A DNA stretch of 64,000 nt, taken from contig NJIE01000011.1 of the NCBI GenBank assembly GCA_002213445.1, positions 1-64,000 on the forward strand. Direction: 5' to 3'. Shown one piece after another: positions 46,781-55,593 of the stretch. The first letter of the stretch is position 1. Every line of letters begins with the position of its first letter. The translations under genes were made by a program, and so were the position numbers. The notes beneath the pieces were generated by a model. That model saw nothing but the letters and a program-made list of their open reading frames with translations. It did not search any database and was not told the DNA's origin. Source of the stretch: Xenophilus sp. AP218F. GTDB lineage: Bacteria > Pseudomonadota > Gammaproteobacteria > Burkholderiales > Chromobacteriaceae.

Positions 46781-47251
46781 TCAGTCCACCTTGGCGATGT
46801 AGCGCGCCAATCCCAGCAGCGAGCGCAAGGCCTCGCCTTTGGCGGTGGTTTCATTGCGCAGCCTGGCGTAGCGGCGCAGGATGGCGCGGCTTTCCACGAA
46901 CAGGTCAAGCTCGGAGTCCGGCGACGATACCAGCGCGATGCGTTCGATCTCGCTTTGCGGCCGGGCCTGGCCCTGCGCGATGCACAGGTAGACCTTGTGG
47001 GCATTGAACGGCGTGATGTGATCGAACAGGTACAGCATGGAGTTGATGCGCAGGCCGGTTTCCTCGCGAATCTCCCGGATCAGCGCCTGCGAGCGCAATT
47101 CGCCGCGAATGGCTTTGCCGCCGGGAAGGTTGTAGCGGCCGCCGCGGGAGGCGGTCACCAGGACGCCGTCCGGCATCTCGATGATGGCGGTGGCGCGCCG
47201 TGCCAGATCGTCTGGCAAACGGTCATGTTTTTTGTCTTCCAAGGTGCTCAT
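46781..47251 (-). CDS. Nudix hydrolase
   Basis: 156 aa. A perfect Nudix box, G-x5-E-x7-REUxEExGU, reads GKAIRGE, then REIREETGL, at about residues 45-67. Typical of small pyrophosphohydrolases acting on nucleoside diphosphate derivatives; the actual substrate cannot be told. Monocistronic; ATG at 47251. Confidence 0.9.
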   Translation of the reverse strand: MSTLEDKKHDRLPDDLARRATAIIEMPDGVLVTASRGGRYNLPGGKAIRGELRSQALIREIREETGLRINSMLYLFDHITPFNAHKVYLCIAQGQARPQSEIERIALVSSPDSELDLFVESRAILRRYARLRNETTAKGEALRSLLGLARYIAKVD

Positions 47252-47361
47252 TCTTCAAAAATGTACGACTGTCCGGGCAGGATGCCGCCCGGCAATATGC
47301 TATTGATTCTCAAAAAGATCCGGAGGCGGCCCGGGCTTTGGCTTTATTGTGGCTGGATTGT

Positions 47362-47393
47362 AAAACAGCTGACGCCGTTTGGGGCGTCAGCTG
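47362..47393 (-). terminator. Terminator of the UppP-like gene
   Basis: An 11-bp stem CAGCTGACGCC / GGCGTCAGCTG; on the minus strand it is followed by TTTTA. Located about 70 bases after the stop in an AT-rich spacer. The remaining ~210 bp spacer up to the Nudix gene has no gene. Confidence 0.75.
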
Positions 47394-47461
47394 CCTGAAA
47401 CTGGAACAAAAAAACCTATTGAAATTATTTATATGCCTCATAAATGTCTGCAATCGACATG

Positions 47462-48286
47462 TTATATCCATTTTATCAATAAGCCGCCGATGCCGAGCAA
47501 GAGGCAGTAATACCCGAAGGGGCGCAGGGATTCGATTTCGGTTTTCTTGAAGTAACGCATCAGGAACCAGGTGCTGGCGTAGGCGCAGGCGCCGGACAGC
47601 AGCCCGCAGATCAGCAGCAGCCCCCACTGGTTGTGGGCGTGGTGGGTGAGCTTGGGAACTTCCAGCACCCCGGCGGCGGCGATGATGGGCGTGGCGAGGA
47701 GGAAGGAGAAGCGCGCCGACGAGGCGTAGTCCAGCCCGTGGGCGAGTCCGGCCACCAGGGTGGCGCCTGAGCGGGAGAAGCCCGGCAGCAGCGCCAGCGC
47801 CTGGCCCAGGCCGATCTTGATCGCCCCGGCGACGCTCAGCTGCTCCAGTTCGTGCGAGGGGGCGCGTTTTTTCAGGCGATCGCCCAGCAACAGCAGCAGG
47901 CCGTTGAGGGCGAGGAAGATCAGCACGGCGGTGGCGCTGGAAAACAGCACGCGCAGCTGTTTCTCCAGCAGCAGCCCCAGCAATCCGGCTGGCACGGTGC
48001 CGGCGATCAGCAGCCACATCAGCCGCGCCTGGGGATTGCCAGCCTTGAAGCCGGCCTGGAGCCAGCCGCGGAACAGGGCGATCCAGTCGCGGCGGAAGTA
48101 GAGCAGCAGGGCGGAGGCGGTGCCCAGGTGCAGCACCACCATGAAGGGCAGAAAGTCGGGGCTTTGACGATTGATCGACCAGCCCAGCCAGTCCGGTATC
48201 AGCACCCCGTGGCCCAGGCTGCTGATGGGGAATAGTTCGCTGACTCCCTGAATGACGGCAAACAGCAAGGCTTCGATCGCGTTCAT
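47462..48286 (-). CDS. uppP: Undecaprenyl-diphosphatase (UppP/BacA family), variant
   Basis: 274-aa integral membrane phosphatase family that recycles undecaprenyl pyrophosphate for peptidoglycan synthesis. The two active-site signatures are VSELFPISSLGH near the N-terminus and LPGFSRSGATLVAGL in the middle. The first differs from the usual EFLPVSSTGH (here ELFPISSLGH), a variant subfamily. ATG at 48286 with AGGGATC upstream. The longer reading frame to 48766 is a shadow of the upstream gene. Confidence 0.85.
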   Translation of the reverse strand: MNAIEALLFAVIQGVSELFPISSLGHGVLIPDWLGWSINRQSPDFLPFMVVLHLGTASALLLYFRRDWIALFRGWLQAGFKAGNPQARLMWLLIAGTVPAGLLGLLLEKQLRVLFSSATAVLIFLALNGLLLLLGDRLKKRAPSHELEQLSVAGAIKIGLGQALALLPGFSRSGATLVAGLAHGLDYASSARFSFLLATPIIAAAGVLEVPKLTHHAHNQWGLLLICGLLSGACAYASTWFLMRYFKKTEIESLRPFGYYCLLLGIGGLLIKWI

Positions 48287-48390
48287 GGTTGATCCCTGGC
48301 AAGATGGCGAGGCCCGGCAGCCTGCGGCGGCCGGAAGCGGCCGCGGGAGCGGCCCTATCCGGCTAACGTGGCGGATCGCTCCGGGTTGAC

Positions 48391-49011
48391 TCAGCGGGGC
48401 GGGGTTTTCTCCAGTTCGGCCTCTTCCTGTTCCAGCTCGCTGCGGATGCGGGCGAAGAAGGCGTGGATGGCGTGGACGGCGGGCGACAGGCTGGCGAGCC
48501 AGATCTGGCGCTGCTCGGGGCTGACCGCTTCGACGAAGGGGCGCATTTCCGGGTCGGGGTGGCGTTCGAAGGCCAGCGCCAGAATCGGCTCCAGGCAGCC
48601 GGCATGTTCGGCGTCGTCGAACAGCAGGCCCCAATCGTCGTTGAGCAGCTCCATGCCGCTCATGAAGCCTTCGGCCCAGTCGTTGCCGCGCACTTCGCCC
48701 TCGGCGTCGGCGTCGAGCCAGGGCTGGCACTCGCCGCCGTCCAGCGCGTGGGCGACGTCCAGCCAATGGCCGGTCAGCAGCTTCACGAATTTTTCCAGCG
48801 CCTTTTCGCTGGGAAAGGCGGCTTCGTCGTCAAAGGCTGCGCCCAGGATCAGCGGCAGGCACTCGCTGGGTTTGATCGCTTCCGGGCCGGCGAGCAGAGC
48901 GGTGAAAAAGCCGTCCAGCTGTTCCAGGTTCATGGCTTGTTGGGGCTGGAAGCGGGCGAGGGTGTCGGCCAGGCGCTGGTAGTCCTGATCGCTGAGGCTG
49001 GTGTGGGGCAT
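48391..49011 (-). CDS. YecA/YgfB (UPF0149) family protein
   Basis: 206-aa helical protein. MNLEQLDGFFTALLAGPEAIKPSECLPLI and NDWAEGFMSGMELLNDDWGLLF are the family blocks. Some relatives carry a C-terminal SEC-C zinc motif, which is absent here. ATG 49011 (AAAGG upstream) is chosen over a start 18 codons earlier. Function poorly known. The last residues (ELEQEEAELEKTPPR) form a short charged helix. Confidence 0.85.
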   Translation of the reverse strand: MPHTSLSDQDYQRLADTLARFQPQQAMNLEQLDGFFTALLAGPEAIKPSECLPLILGAAFDDEAAFPSEKALEKFVKLLTGHWLDVAHALDGGECQPWLDADAEGEVRGNDWAEGFMSGMELLNDDWGLLFDDAEHAGCLEPILALAFERHPDPEMRPFVEAVSPEQRQIWLASLSPAVHAIHAFFARIRSELEQEEAELEKTPPR

Positions 49012-49065
49012 GACGCGCCTTTCGGGTCGAAACGCGGCCATTATCGTTGATGGCCGGGCAAACAA

Positions 49066-49089
49066 AAAGCCCCGCGGAGGGCGGGGCTT
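49066..49089 (-). terminator. Terminator of the nucleoside transporter gene
   Basis: Stem AAGCCCCGC / GCGGGGCTT with TTTTTG following on the minus strand, 20 bases after the stop. Confidence 0.85.
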
Positions 49090-49110
49090 GCGGGCTGGCG
49101 TGGCGAAGGC

Positions 49111-50298
49111 TTACGAAGCCAGAACCAGGCCGGCGATCAGGGCCGACAGGATGCTCACCAGCGAGGAGCCGTAAACCAGCTTCAGGCCGAAGCGGGACAC
49201 CATGTTGCCGCGCTCTTCGTCCAGGCCCTTCACCGCGCCGGCGATGATGCCGATGGAGCTGAAGTTGGCGAAGGATACCAGGAAGATGGACAGCACGCCG
49301 CGGGTGTACTCGGACAGGTGGGCGGCCTGGTTCTTCAGTTCCAGCATGGCGACGAACTCGTTGGTCACCAGCTTGGTGGCCATGATGCTGCTGGCGGTCA
49401 GCGCTTCGTGAGCCGGCACGCCCATCAGCCAGGCGAACGGCCAGAACACATAGCCCAGCATGGTCTGGAAGTTGATGCCGAAGATGGCGGTGAAGATGTA
49501 GTTGACGCAGGCGATCAGGGCGATGAAACCCACCAGCATGGCGGCCACGATCACGGCGATCTTGAAGCCGGTCAGGATGTATTCGCCCAGCATTTCGAAG
49601 AAGGACACGCGGTGGGTGTCGCTGCTGATCAGCTCGTCTTCGCCATCGGCGCTGTCGTAGGGGTTGATCAGCGACAGGACCACGAAGGTGCTGAACAGGT
49701 TGAGGATCAGCGCGGTCACCACATAGCGCGGCTCGATCATCTGCATGTAGGAGCCGACGATGGACATGGACACGGTGGACATGGCGGTGGCGGCCAGCGT
49801 GTACATGCGTTTTTCGTCAAAGGTGTGGATGATGTTCTTGTAGGCGATGAAGTTCTCGGATTGGCCCACCATCATCGAGCTGATGGCGTTGAACGATTCG
49901 ATCTTGCCCATGCCGCTGACCTTGGACAGCACGAAGCCGATGGCCTTGATCACCACCGGCAGCACGCGGATGTGCTGCAGGATGCCGATCAGCACCGAGA
50001 TGAACACGATGGGCATCAGCACCAGCAGGAAGAAGCTGAATTCGCCCTTGTTGAGGATGCCGCCAAAGGCGAAGTTGGTGCCTTCGTTGGCGAATTCCAT
50101 CAGCTTGGTGAAGACGCTGGAAATGCTGGTCACGATGGCGAGGCCATAGGTGGTGTTGAGCAGGAAGAACGCCAGCGCGATTTCCACGACCAGAAGCTGG
50201 ATCACGGAACGGATCTTGATGTTCTTCCGGTCGCGCGCGACCAGCTGGGTGAGGGCCAGTACAGCGATCAGGCCGAGAACGAATTGAAAGATATGCAT
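49111..50298 (-). CDS. Concentrative nucleoside transporter (NupC family)
   Basis: 395-aa CNT-family symporter with about ten hydrophobic segments. Conserved motifs are [26 protein letters not shown] (transport core) and [21 protein letters not shown] near the C-terminus, and [11 protein letters not shown] in the middle. E. coli NupX/NupC are the nearest described relatives. It imports nucleosides with a cation. A possible attenuator-like hairpin set lies upstream at 50586-50636. Confidence 0.92.
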   Translation of the reverse strand: MHIFQFVLGLIAVLALTQLVARDRKNIKIRSVIQLLVVEIALAFFLLNTTYGLAIVTSISSVFTKLMEFANEGTNFAFGGILNKGEFSFFLLVLMPIVFISVLIGILQHIRVLPVVIKAIGFVLSKVSGMGKIESFNAISSMMVGQSENFIAYKNIIHTFDEKRMYTLAATAMSTVSMSIVGSYMQMIEPRYVVTALILNLFSTFVVLSLINPYDSADGEDELISSDTHRVSFFEMLGEYILTGFKIAVIVAAMLVGFIALIACVNYIFTAIFGINFQTMLGYVFWPFAWLMGVPAHEALTASSIMATKLVTNEFVAMLELKNQAAHLSEYTRGVLSIFLVSFANFSSIGIIAGAVKGLDEERGNMVSRFGLKLVYGSSLVSILSALIAGLVLAS

Positions 50299-50645
50299 AG
50301 TAGTTATCGCTTTTGGGATTAACTTGCGGAGCGAGATATCAATTCAGCGGCCTTGGGCTCGCGGCGAAGCGGGCTTGCGGCGCTGCTTTTTTTATGTGCG
50401 CAAACCACCGGGTACTGAACTGACACCCGAAAAGCTCGCGCTTTTGGTTGGTGTTGCCAATTCCATGACTCATGCGGACTACGACATTGCGAACCGGCGC
50501 GCCATGATGCTGCTTGGATGCGCCGGCTTCGTGACCCGAACATTGCCTTGATGTGAAGATAAAAACCAGTCTTTAGATCAAAGAAATTGCGGGCCAACAT
50601 GTTTCGGGCCCGCAATCATAGCGATTGCGGGCCCGAAAAGCCTTG
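50299..50645. other. 347-bp region between nupC-like and rlmD
   Basis: No well-supported gene. A plus-strand frame (50324-50551, 75 aa) ends in a helix-like stretch (TPEKLALLVGVANSMTHADY) but lacks a ribosome binding site and homology I recognise. The AT-rich part around 50540-50590 may hold the nupC-like promoter. Confidence 0.4.
50586..50636 (-). repeat. Three-arm alternative hairpin downstream of rlmD
   Basis: Two strong mutually exclusive stems share one central arm. ATTGCGGGCC (50586-50595) can pair with GGCCCGCAAT inside 50606-50617; that arm CGGGCCCGCAAT also pairs perfectly over 12 bp with ATTGCGGGCCCG (50625-50636). Read on the minus strand, the distal stem is followed by TTCTTTG, terminator-like. 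It could be an attenuator for the nucleoside transporter or just a doubled terminator of rlmD. Confidence 0.6.
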
Positions 50646-52190
50646 TTATTCCTCGGATTGTTGCGCTTCCGCCTCACGGCGCGCCTTCTCCTGGAAATAA
50701 TGCACACGGCGCGCTTCCTTGGCGGCGGCTTTTTCGGCCATTTCCTGCGCCTTGCGGGCCAGTTCCGTCGCTTCTTCCGCCTTGCGGGCCGCCTTGGCGG
50801 CTTCGCGTTCGGCGGCCTCCGCCGCTTCTATCGCTTCCACTTCCTTCCGGGTCTTGCACGGACCTGTCTTTTCGAACCAGGCCACCGACTCCACGTGGGC
50901 GGTGTGCGGGAACATATTGATGATGCCCGCCGTTTTCAGCGTATAGCCCTTGGTATGCACCAGCACGCCCGCGTCGCGCGCCAGCGTGGCCGGGTTGCAG
51001 GATACGTAGACGATGCGGCGCGGCGCGGTGTCTTCGGTGATGGCTTTGAGGAGCTGCACCGCGCCGTCGCGGGGCGGGTCCACCAGCATCTTGTCGAAAC
51101 GGCCGAGCGCGGCGAACGATTCTTCGGTCACCTCGAACAGGTTGGCCATCTCGTAGCTCACCTTGTCCTGCAGCTGGTTGTGGGTGGCGTTTTCCACCGC
51201 GCGCTTGACCAGCGCCTGGCTGCCTTCCATGCCGTGCACGGTGGCGCCGGAACGGGCGATGGGCAGGGTGAAGTTGCCGATGCCGCAGAACATGTCGGCG
51301 ATGCGCTCGCCCGGCTGCGGGTCGAGGAAGTGCAGCGCGCGCGCCACCATCACCGCGTTGATCTGCGGGTTCACCTGAGTGAATTCGGTGGGGTAGTAGG
51401 GCATCTCCACGCCGTACTCGGGCAGGCTGTAGGTCAGCTTGGGCGCGTCCAGCGGGTAGATCGGGTAACAGGTGTCCGGCCCCTTGGGCTGCAGCCAGAT
51501 CTGCAGCGCCCGCGTCGGGCCGCGATGGGCGTCGGCGAAATCCTTGAGGATGGCGAAGTCGGCGTCGGTGATGTCGTCCATGTTGCGGAACACCAGGATG
51601 TCGACCTGGTCGCCCACCGCCACTTCCACCTGCGGCATGCGCTGGCTGATGGACAACGTGGCGATCATCGCGCGCAGCGGCATGATCAGGTCGGAGATGT
51701 GCTTGGGCAGGATGTGGCACTCGCGCATCTCGGCGATGTAGCTGGAGCTCTTTTCATGGAAGCCCACCAGCACGCCGCCCTTCTTGGCCACCATGCGCGC
51801 CGACAGCCGGGCGCGATGGCGATAATGCCAGGCCGGGCCGGCGATAGGGGTCAGGATGCATTCGGCTTTGACTTTGCCGATGCGCTGCAGATTGTCTTCC
51901 AGCACGCGCTGCTTGATGGCGACTTGCGCGCTGAACTCCACGTGCTGCATCGAACAGCCGCCGCAGACGCCGAAGTGCGGGCAGCGCGGCTCGGCGCGCA
52001 TGAAGCTTTCCTTCATCACCACGCTGGTGTTGGCGTTTTCGTAGCTGGGCTTTTTGCGGTAGCTGCTGTAGACAACCGTCTCGTACGGCAGGGCGCCATC
52101 GATGAAAATGGTCTTGCCGTCAACGTGGGCGACCCCCCGGCCTTCGTGGTCCAGCGACTCGACCTGCGCGATAGTCTGTTTGTGCGTCAT
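50646..52190 (-). CDS. rlmD: 23S rRNA (uracil-1939-C5)-methyltransferase with extended C-terminus
   Basis: 514 aa. N-terminal TRAM domain, [4Fe-4S] motif C-x5-C-x2-C ([11 protein letters not shown], fourth Cys in MRECHIL), SAM pocket [15 protein letters not shown], and catalytic Cys in [13 protein letters not shown] with the base HVESVAW. After about residue 452 an Ala/Glu/Arg-rich helical tail of about 60 aa (repeats of [13 protein letters not shown]) extends beyond the usual RlmD end (E. coli 433 aa). Start ATG 52190 with a weak ribosome binding site; a longer frame is not supported. Confidence 0.93.
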   Translation of the reverse strand: MTHKQTIAQVESLDHEGRGVAHVDGKTIFIDGALPYETVVYSSYRKKPSYENANTSVVMKESFMRAEPRCPHFGVCGGCSMQHVEFSAQVAIKQRVLEDNLQRIGKVKAECILTPIAGPAWHYRHRARLSARMVAKKGGVLVGFHEKSSSYIAEMRECHILPKHISDLIMPLRAMIATLSISQRMPQVEVAVGDQVDILVFRNMDDITDADFAILKDFADAHRGPTRALQIWLQPKGPDTCYPIYPLDAPKLTYSLPEYGVEMPYYPTEFTQVNPQINAVMVARALHFLDPQPGERIADMFCGIGNFTLPIARSGATVHGMEGSQALVKRAVENATHNQLQDKVSYEMANLFEVTEESFAALGRFDKMLVDPPRDGAVQLLKAITEDTAPRRIVYVSCNPATLARDAGVLVHTKGYTLKTAGIINMFPHTAHVESVAWFEKTGPCKTRKEVEAIEAAEAAEREAAKAARKAEEATELARKAQEMAEKAAAKEARRVHYFQEKARREAEAQQSEE

Positions 52191-52328
52191 CGTCTTGCTT
52201 GCAAAATCAAACGGTAAAACGCGGATTTTCTCAAAATCCGCCAAGACGTGCTGGTTTTTTTGCAAGCTGGGCGTTTTGGGACTTTCTGATAGAATCAAAG
52301 CTGTCCTTGGAACCATGATGGGTGCGGT

Positions 52329-53246
52329 ATGTTGAAACGATTGTCGATGTTGGCGCTGGGAGCGTTGCTGATGGTTCCCGGTCATGCGGCAGTCGTGCCC
52401 GCGCCCGACGTGGCGATCCATTCGCAAGGCCGCCATCTGGTGCTGAACCTGCCGCAGGCGCGGCTGTTCGTCTACCAAGACGGCCAGCTGCAGAAAATCT
52501 ATCCGGTGGCGGTGGGCAAGATGCTGACCCAGACGCCCACCGGCAGTTTCGACATCACCGGCATCTACAAGGCGCCCGCCTGGCACGTGCCCAAATCCAT
52601 CCAGGAAGAAATGAAGCGCAACGGCAAGCCGGTGCAGACCGTGGTGCCGCCCGGGCCGGACAATCCGCTGGGGCCGGTGTTCGTGCGTTTCGGCGAGAGC
52701 AAGCTGGGCCTGGGCTTTCACGGCACCAACGCGCCTGGCTCGGTGCCCGGCTTTCGCAGCCACGGTTGCGTGCGCCTGAAGAACAACGACGCGCTCGAGC
52801 TGGCCGGCACGGTCGCCCGCGGCGACGCCGTCACGGTGGCCTATCAGACCATCCTGCTCAATCAGGACGAAGCGGGCGAGCTGTGGCTGACGGTTTACCG
52901 CAATCATTACAAGCAGGACGACCCGTCGCTGTCTCTCCTGGCCAAGACCTTGCTGGACTGGCAGCAGCGCAACCAGCGCGCGCTGTTCGGCAAACGGGTG
53001 GACCAAGCGCTGGCCCAGCGCGACGGCAAGCCGGTGTGCCTGAGTTGCAAGCCGGCCGCCAAGGCCGCGATCAACGGCAGCCTGGCTGCGGTGCGCTGGC
53101 TGTCCACCACCACCGAACAAGCGGCCCCGAGCGGCGAGCCGCTGCTCGCGCCGCCGGCCAGCGCGCCGGAGGGCGAACGGCAGCCTGGCCCGCCGATGAG
53201 CGGCAGGCACGGCACGCCTGGCGGCAAGACCGCGCAGGCTGCTTGA
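52329..53246 (+). CDS. L,D-transpeptidase (YkuD family)
   Basis: 305-aa exported enzyme. Signal peptide [20 protein letters not shown]; catalytic YkuD domain (about 35-175) with [11 protein letters not shown] and the active-site SHGCVRL (Cys about residue 147). It likely crosslinks peptidoglycan or anchors proteins to it. The C-terminal ~110 aa is Pro/Ala/Gly-rich and has a CLSCKP pair. ATG at 52329; upstream GGTGCGGT. Confidence 0.92.
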   Translation: MLKRLSMLALGALLMVPGHAAVVPAPDVAIHSQGRHLVLNLPQARLFVYQDGQLQKIYPVAVGKMLTQTPTGSFDITGIYKAPAWHVPKSIQEEMKRNGKPVQTVVPPGPDNPLGPVFVRFGESKLGLGFHGTNAPGSVPGFRSHGCVRLKNNDALELAGTVARGDAVTVAYQTILLNQDEAGELWLTVYRNHYKQDDPSLSLLAKTLLDWQQRNQRALFGKRVDQALAQRDGKPVCLSCKPAAKAAINGSLAAVRWLSTTTEQAAPSGEPLLAPPASAPEGERQPGPPMSGRHGTPGGKTAQAA

Positions 53247-53270
53247 GGCCAGCGCGAGGATCCCTGCCAG

Positions 53271-53297
53271 ACAAAGCCCGGTTACGCCGGGCTTTGT
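53271..53297. terminator. Bidirectional terminator between the transpeptidase gene and metY
   Basis: An 11-bp stem ACAAAGCCCGG / CCGGGCTTTGT around TTACG, with CGTTTT to the right. Suits the convergent transpeptidase and metY genes. Confidence 0.85.
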
Positions 53298-53327
53298 CGT
53301 TTTGCGGGCGCCGCGCCTGGGGCCTGC

Positions 53328-54605
53328 TTAGCGCGCGGCGGCTTTCAGCGCCTGATCGATGTCGGCCAGGATGTCGTCGATGTGCTCGATGCCGATGGAC
53401 AGCCGCACCAGTTCCGGCCGCACGCCGGCCTTGAGCTGCTCCTCCGGCGATAGCTGGCGGTGGGTGGTGGTGGCCGGGTGGCAGGCCAGCGATTTGGCGT
53501 CGCCGATATTCACCAGCCGGGTGATCAGCTGCAGCGCGTCGATGAAGCGGCCGCCCGCTTCCGCGCCGCCCTTGATGCCGAAGGCGAGAATCCCCGAGCC
53601 GCGGCCGCCCAGGTAGCGGTCCACCAGAGGCTTGCCCGGGCTGTCCGGCAGCGCCGCGTATTCCACCCATTCCACCGCCGGGTCGGCTTGCAGATGCAAG
53701 GCGGCCTTGAGCGCGTTGTCGGCGATGCGGTCCATGCGCAGCGCCAGCGTTTCGATGCCTTGCAGGATCAGGAAGGCGTTGAACGGCGAGATCGCCGCGC
53801 CGGTATTGCGCAGCGGCACCACCCGCGCCCGGGCGATGTAGGCGGCCGGCCCCAGCGCTTCCACGTAGTTGACGCCGTGGTAGCTGACGTCCGGCGTGTT
53901 CAGGCGCACGAAGCGCTCGGCGTGTTCGCCCCAGGGGAACTTGCCGGAGTCGACGATGATGCCACCTATGCTGTTGCCGTGGCCGCCCAGGTATTTGGTC
54001 AGGCTGTGCACCACGATGTCGGCGCCGTGCTCGAACGGCCGGCACAGATAGGGCGAGGGCACGGTGTTGTCGACGATCAGCGGCAGGCCGTGGCGGTGCG
54101 CTTCCGACGCGAAGGCGGCGAAATCCACCACGTTGCCCAGCGGGTTGCCGATGGATTCGCAGAACACCGCCTTGGTCTTGTCGTCCACCAGCGCCGCGAT
54201 GGCCGCCGGGTCGCGATAGTCGACGAAGCGCACTTCGATGCCGAATTGCGGAAAGGTATGTGCGAACAGATTGTAGGTGCCGCCGTACAGGGTGCTGGTG
54301 GCGATGATGTTGTCGCCGGCTTCGGCGATGGTCTGGATCGCGTAGGTGATCGCCGCCATGCCGGAGGCCACCGCCAGCGCGCCGATGCCGCCCTCCAGCG
54401 CCGCCACCCGCTTTTCCAGCACGTCGGTGGTGGGGTTCATGATGCGGGTGTAGATATTGCCCGGCACCTTGAGGTCGAACAGGTCCGCCCCGTGCTGGGT
54501 GCTGTCGAAGGCGTAGCTGGTGGTCTGATACAGCGGCACGGCGACTGCCTTGGTGGTGGGGTCGGGGCTGTAGCCGGCGTGAACGGCCAGGGTCTCCAGT
54601 TTCAT
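53328..54605 (-). CDS. metY: O-acetylhomoserine sulfhydrylase
   Basis: 425-aa PLP enzyme of the Cys/Met-metabolism family that makes homocysteine from O-acetylhomoserine and sulfide. ETLAVHAGYSPDPTTKAVAVPLYQT at the N-terminus, PLP Lys in VVHSLTKYLGGHGNSIGG, SIGIEHIDDILADIDQAL at the end. Length matches MetY rather than the shorter MetB/MetC. ATG 54605 with AGGAGA upstream. No riboswitch is seen upstream. Confidence 0.92.
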   Translation of the reverse strand: MKLETLAVHAGYSPDPTTKAVAVPLYQTTSYAFDSTQHGADLFDLKVPGNIYTRIMNPTTDVLEKRVAALEGGIGALAVASGMAAITYAIQTIAEAGDNIIATSTLYGGTYNLFAHTFPQFGIEVRFVDYRDPAAIAALVDDKTKAVFCESIGNPLGNVVDFAAFASEAHRHGLPLIVDNTVPSPYLCRPFEHGADIVVHSLTKYLGGHGNSIGGIIVDSGKFPWGEHAERFVRLNTPDVSYHGVNYVEALGPAAYIARARVVPLRNTGAAISPFNAFLILQGIETLALRMDRIADNALKAALHLQADPAVEWVEYAALPDSPGKPLVDRYLGGRGSGILAFGIKGGAEAGGRFIDALQLITRLVNIGDAKSLACHPATTTHRQLSPEEQLKAGVRPELVRLSIGIEHIDDILADIDQALKAAAR

Positions 54606-54821
54606 CTCGCGTTTCTCCTGTCTAGTCAATTTGAATGGCGGGCGATTCGAACTTACTCGCGATTTGTCCTCAACTCAAAGAAATATCAAGCGGCTGCCAT
54701 ATTCCATTTCTTGCTATGCGGGAGGTCGGGTGCGCCGGCGCGCCGATTGGCAAGAATCGGGTCGCCGCCGCGGCGCGCGTCTGTCACCTTGCTGGTGTCG
54801 ATTACCGCTAGGGAGCGAGAC

Positions 54822-55586
54822 ATGAATGCATTGGCGGGCAAGGTTGCCCTGATTACCGGCGCGAGTTCCGGCATTGGCCGCGCCACGGCTGTGCTGTTCG
54901 CGCAACACGGCGCGGCGCTGGTTCTGACGGGACGCAGGCAAAAGGAGCTGAATGCGCTGTTGGCCGAGTTGTCGGCCCTGGGCGCCCGCGCGGCGGCGCT
55001 GGCCGGCGATGTGGCCGACGAGGCGCATGCCCGGGCGGCGGTGCGCCTGGCCGTCGAGAATTTTGGCGGGCTGGATATCGCCGTCAACAACGCCGGCACG
55101 CTGGGAGAGCCGCAGCCGACGCCGGACGTGCCGCTGGAAGCGTGGCGGCGCACGCTGGATACCAATCTGACCGGCGCTTTTCTCGGCGCCAAGCACCAAT
55201 TGCCGGCCATGCTGCGCCGCGGCGGCGGCTCGGTGATCTTTACTTCCAGTTTTGTCGGTTATCGCGTCGGCTTGCCGAATATGGCGGCTTACGCGGCCAG
55301 CAAGGCCGGGTTGATCGGCTTGACCCAGGCGCTGGCCGGCGAGTTCGGCGGCCGCGGCATTCGGGTGAACGCCCTGCTGCCGGGCGGAACCGATACGCCG
55401 ATGGGACGCGCAGCGGCCGATAGCGCCGAAGCCAGGGCCTGGGTGGAGGGCTTGCATGCCTTGAAGCGCCTGGCTCGGCCGGAGGAAATCGCCCAGTCGG
55501 CGCTGTTCCTGGCTTCCGACGCCTCCAGCTTTACCACCGGCGCGGCGCTGCTGGCCGATGGCGGGGCGTCGATCAGCCGCAGCTGA
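54822..55586 (+). CDS. SDR-family oxidoreductase
   Basis: 254-aa classical short-chain dehydrogenase. TGASSGIG cofactor loop, NNAG, catalytic Ser/Tyr/Lys (TSSFVGYR, YAASKAG) and a C-terminal LLADGGASISRS. The G and GRR after the first strand (LTGRRQKE) suggest NADP(H). ATG with GGGAG upstream. Substrate unknown. Convergent with the MocR gene, 7 bp apart. Confidence 0.92.
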   Translation: MNALAGKVALITGASSGIGRATAVLFAQHGAALVLTGRRQKELNALLAELSALGARAAALAGDVADEAHARAAVRLAVENFGGLDIAVNNAGTLGEPQPTPDVPLEAWRRTLDTNLTGAFLGAKHQLPAMLRRGGGSVIFTSSFVGYRVGLPNMAAYAASKAGLIGLTQALAGEFGGRGIRVNALLPGGTDTPMGRAAADSAEARAWVEGLHALKRLARPEEIAQSALFLASDASSFTTGAALLADGGASISRS

Positions 55587-55593
55587 GCGGGCC

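Noticed and set aside
50324-50551. Possible 75-aa gene on the plus strand before rlmD
   Set aside because: No ribosome binding site or recognisable homology, and it lies in the leader of the nucleoside transporter gene.
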